Positions 15,256-15,373 of a DNA stretch of 15,373 bases are shown one piece after another (position 1 is the stretch's first letter; every line of letters begins with the position of its first letter). The translations under genes were made by a program, and so were the position numbers. The stretch lies in contig JAPPNY010000061.1 in NCBI GenBank assembly GCA_028818385.1, positions 21,416-36,788 of the forward strand, written 5' to 3'. The notes beneath the pieces are model-generated. The model did no database searches. It saw only the letters and a list, made by a program, of their open reading frames with translations, and was not told the DNA's origin. This DNA comes from Spirochaetaceae bacterium. Its GTDB lineage: Bacteria; Spirochaetota; Spirochaetia; SZUA-6; Bin103.

Positions 15256-15373
15256 ACGCCGCCGCCCCAGGAGCGGGGGGCCGGGGGCCCGCCCCGGGGC
15301 CGCCCCCCCCCAAAAAAGAGAGATGGGGGGGGGGGGGGGGGGCGGCGGCCGCGCCCCCCCCCCCCCCCGGGCG
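15256..15373. other. low-complexity contig edge (right)
   Basis: After the last stop codon the sequence becomes runs of C and G with one AAAAAAGAGAGAT patch, including a run of about twenty G and one of about sixteen C. No gene or clear terminator can be read. It resembles degraded sequence at an assembly end. Confidence 0.6.

Overview
The window is 15.4 kb of very GC-rich, gene-dense bacterial DNA. Genes touch or overlap, and no gene-free stretch exceeds about 145 bases. The family set fits a high-GC member of the Spirochaetota better than the alternatives: a CarD-type regulator, tig-clpP-clpX followed by a bifunctional-nuclease/UVR protein, CCA-less tRNA genes, an archaeal-type phosphoglycerate mutase, and a spirochaete-like signal peptide. 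That assignment is inference only. Both ends dissolve into long G and C runs and look like contig edges.

Layout. (1) 20-781, minus: an exported Met-tailed protein of unknown function with a good promoter, Shine-Dalgarno site and terminator. (2) 905-4243, plus: a compact operon of a prenyl diphosphate synthase, a rhomboid protease and a family 5 solute-binding protein. (3) 4174-5004, minus: a TVP38/DedA-type membrane protein whose proline-rich tail overlaps the end of the binding-protein gene. (4) 5053-5913, plus: a CarD-family regulator with a long low-complexity N-terminal extension and a promoter that predicts a leaderless mRNA. (5) 13154 down to 5949, minus: a 7 kb run of tRNA-Pro, an SHMT-like PLP enzyme, an HD protein, msrB, tRNAs His-Arg-Lys-Leu-Gly, a possible 35-codon leader ORF, tig, clpP, clpX and the bifunctional nuclease. 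(6) 13297-15255, plus: tRNA-Arg, an archaeal-type phosphoglycerate mutase and a lipoate-ligase-like protein.

Most of this is housekeeping: trigger factor with ClpXP handles protein folding and turnover, MsrB repairs oxidised methionine, and CarD tunes RNA polymerase. I do not see a defence island, mobile element or CRISPR array. The unexpected material lies at gene boundaries. First, several start codons lack a Shine-Dalgarno site and sit where a primary or processed 5' end would fall. carD has a consensus-like promoter whose +1 is the ATG, and the SHMT-like gene's ATG is the very next base after the discriminator of a CCA-less tRNA-Pro, so 3' tRNA cleavage would itself create a leaderless mRNA. 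Second, short tandem repeats of 15-18 bp appear at six places, mostly at gene starts, ends and leaders (clpP start, tig leader, msrB N-terminus, membrane-protein C-terminus, carD-nuclease gap, carD N-terminus). At clpP the repeats form a chain of ATGA-coupled mini-ORFs.
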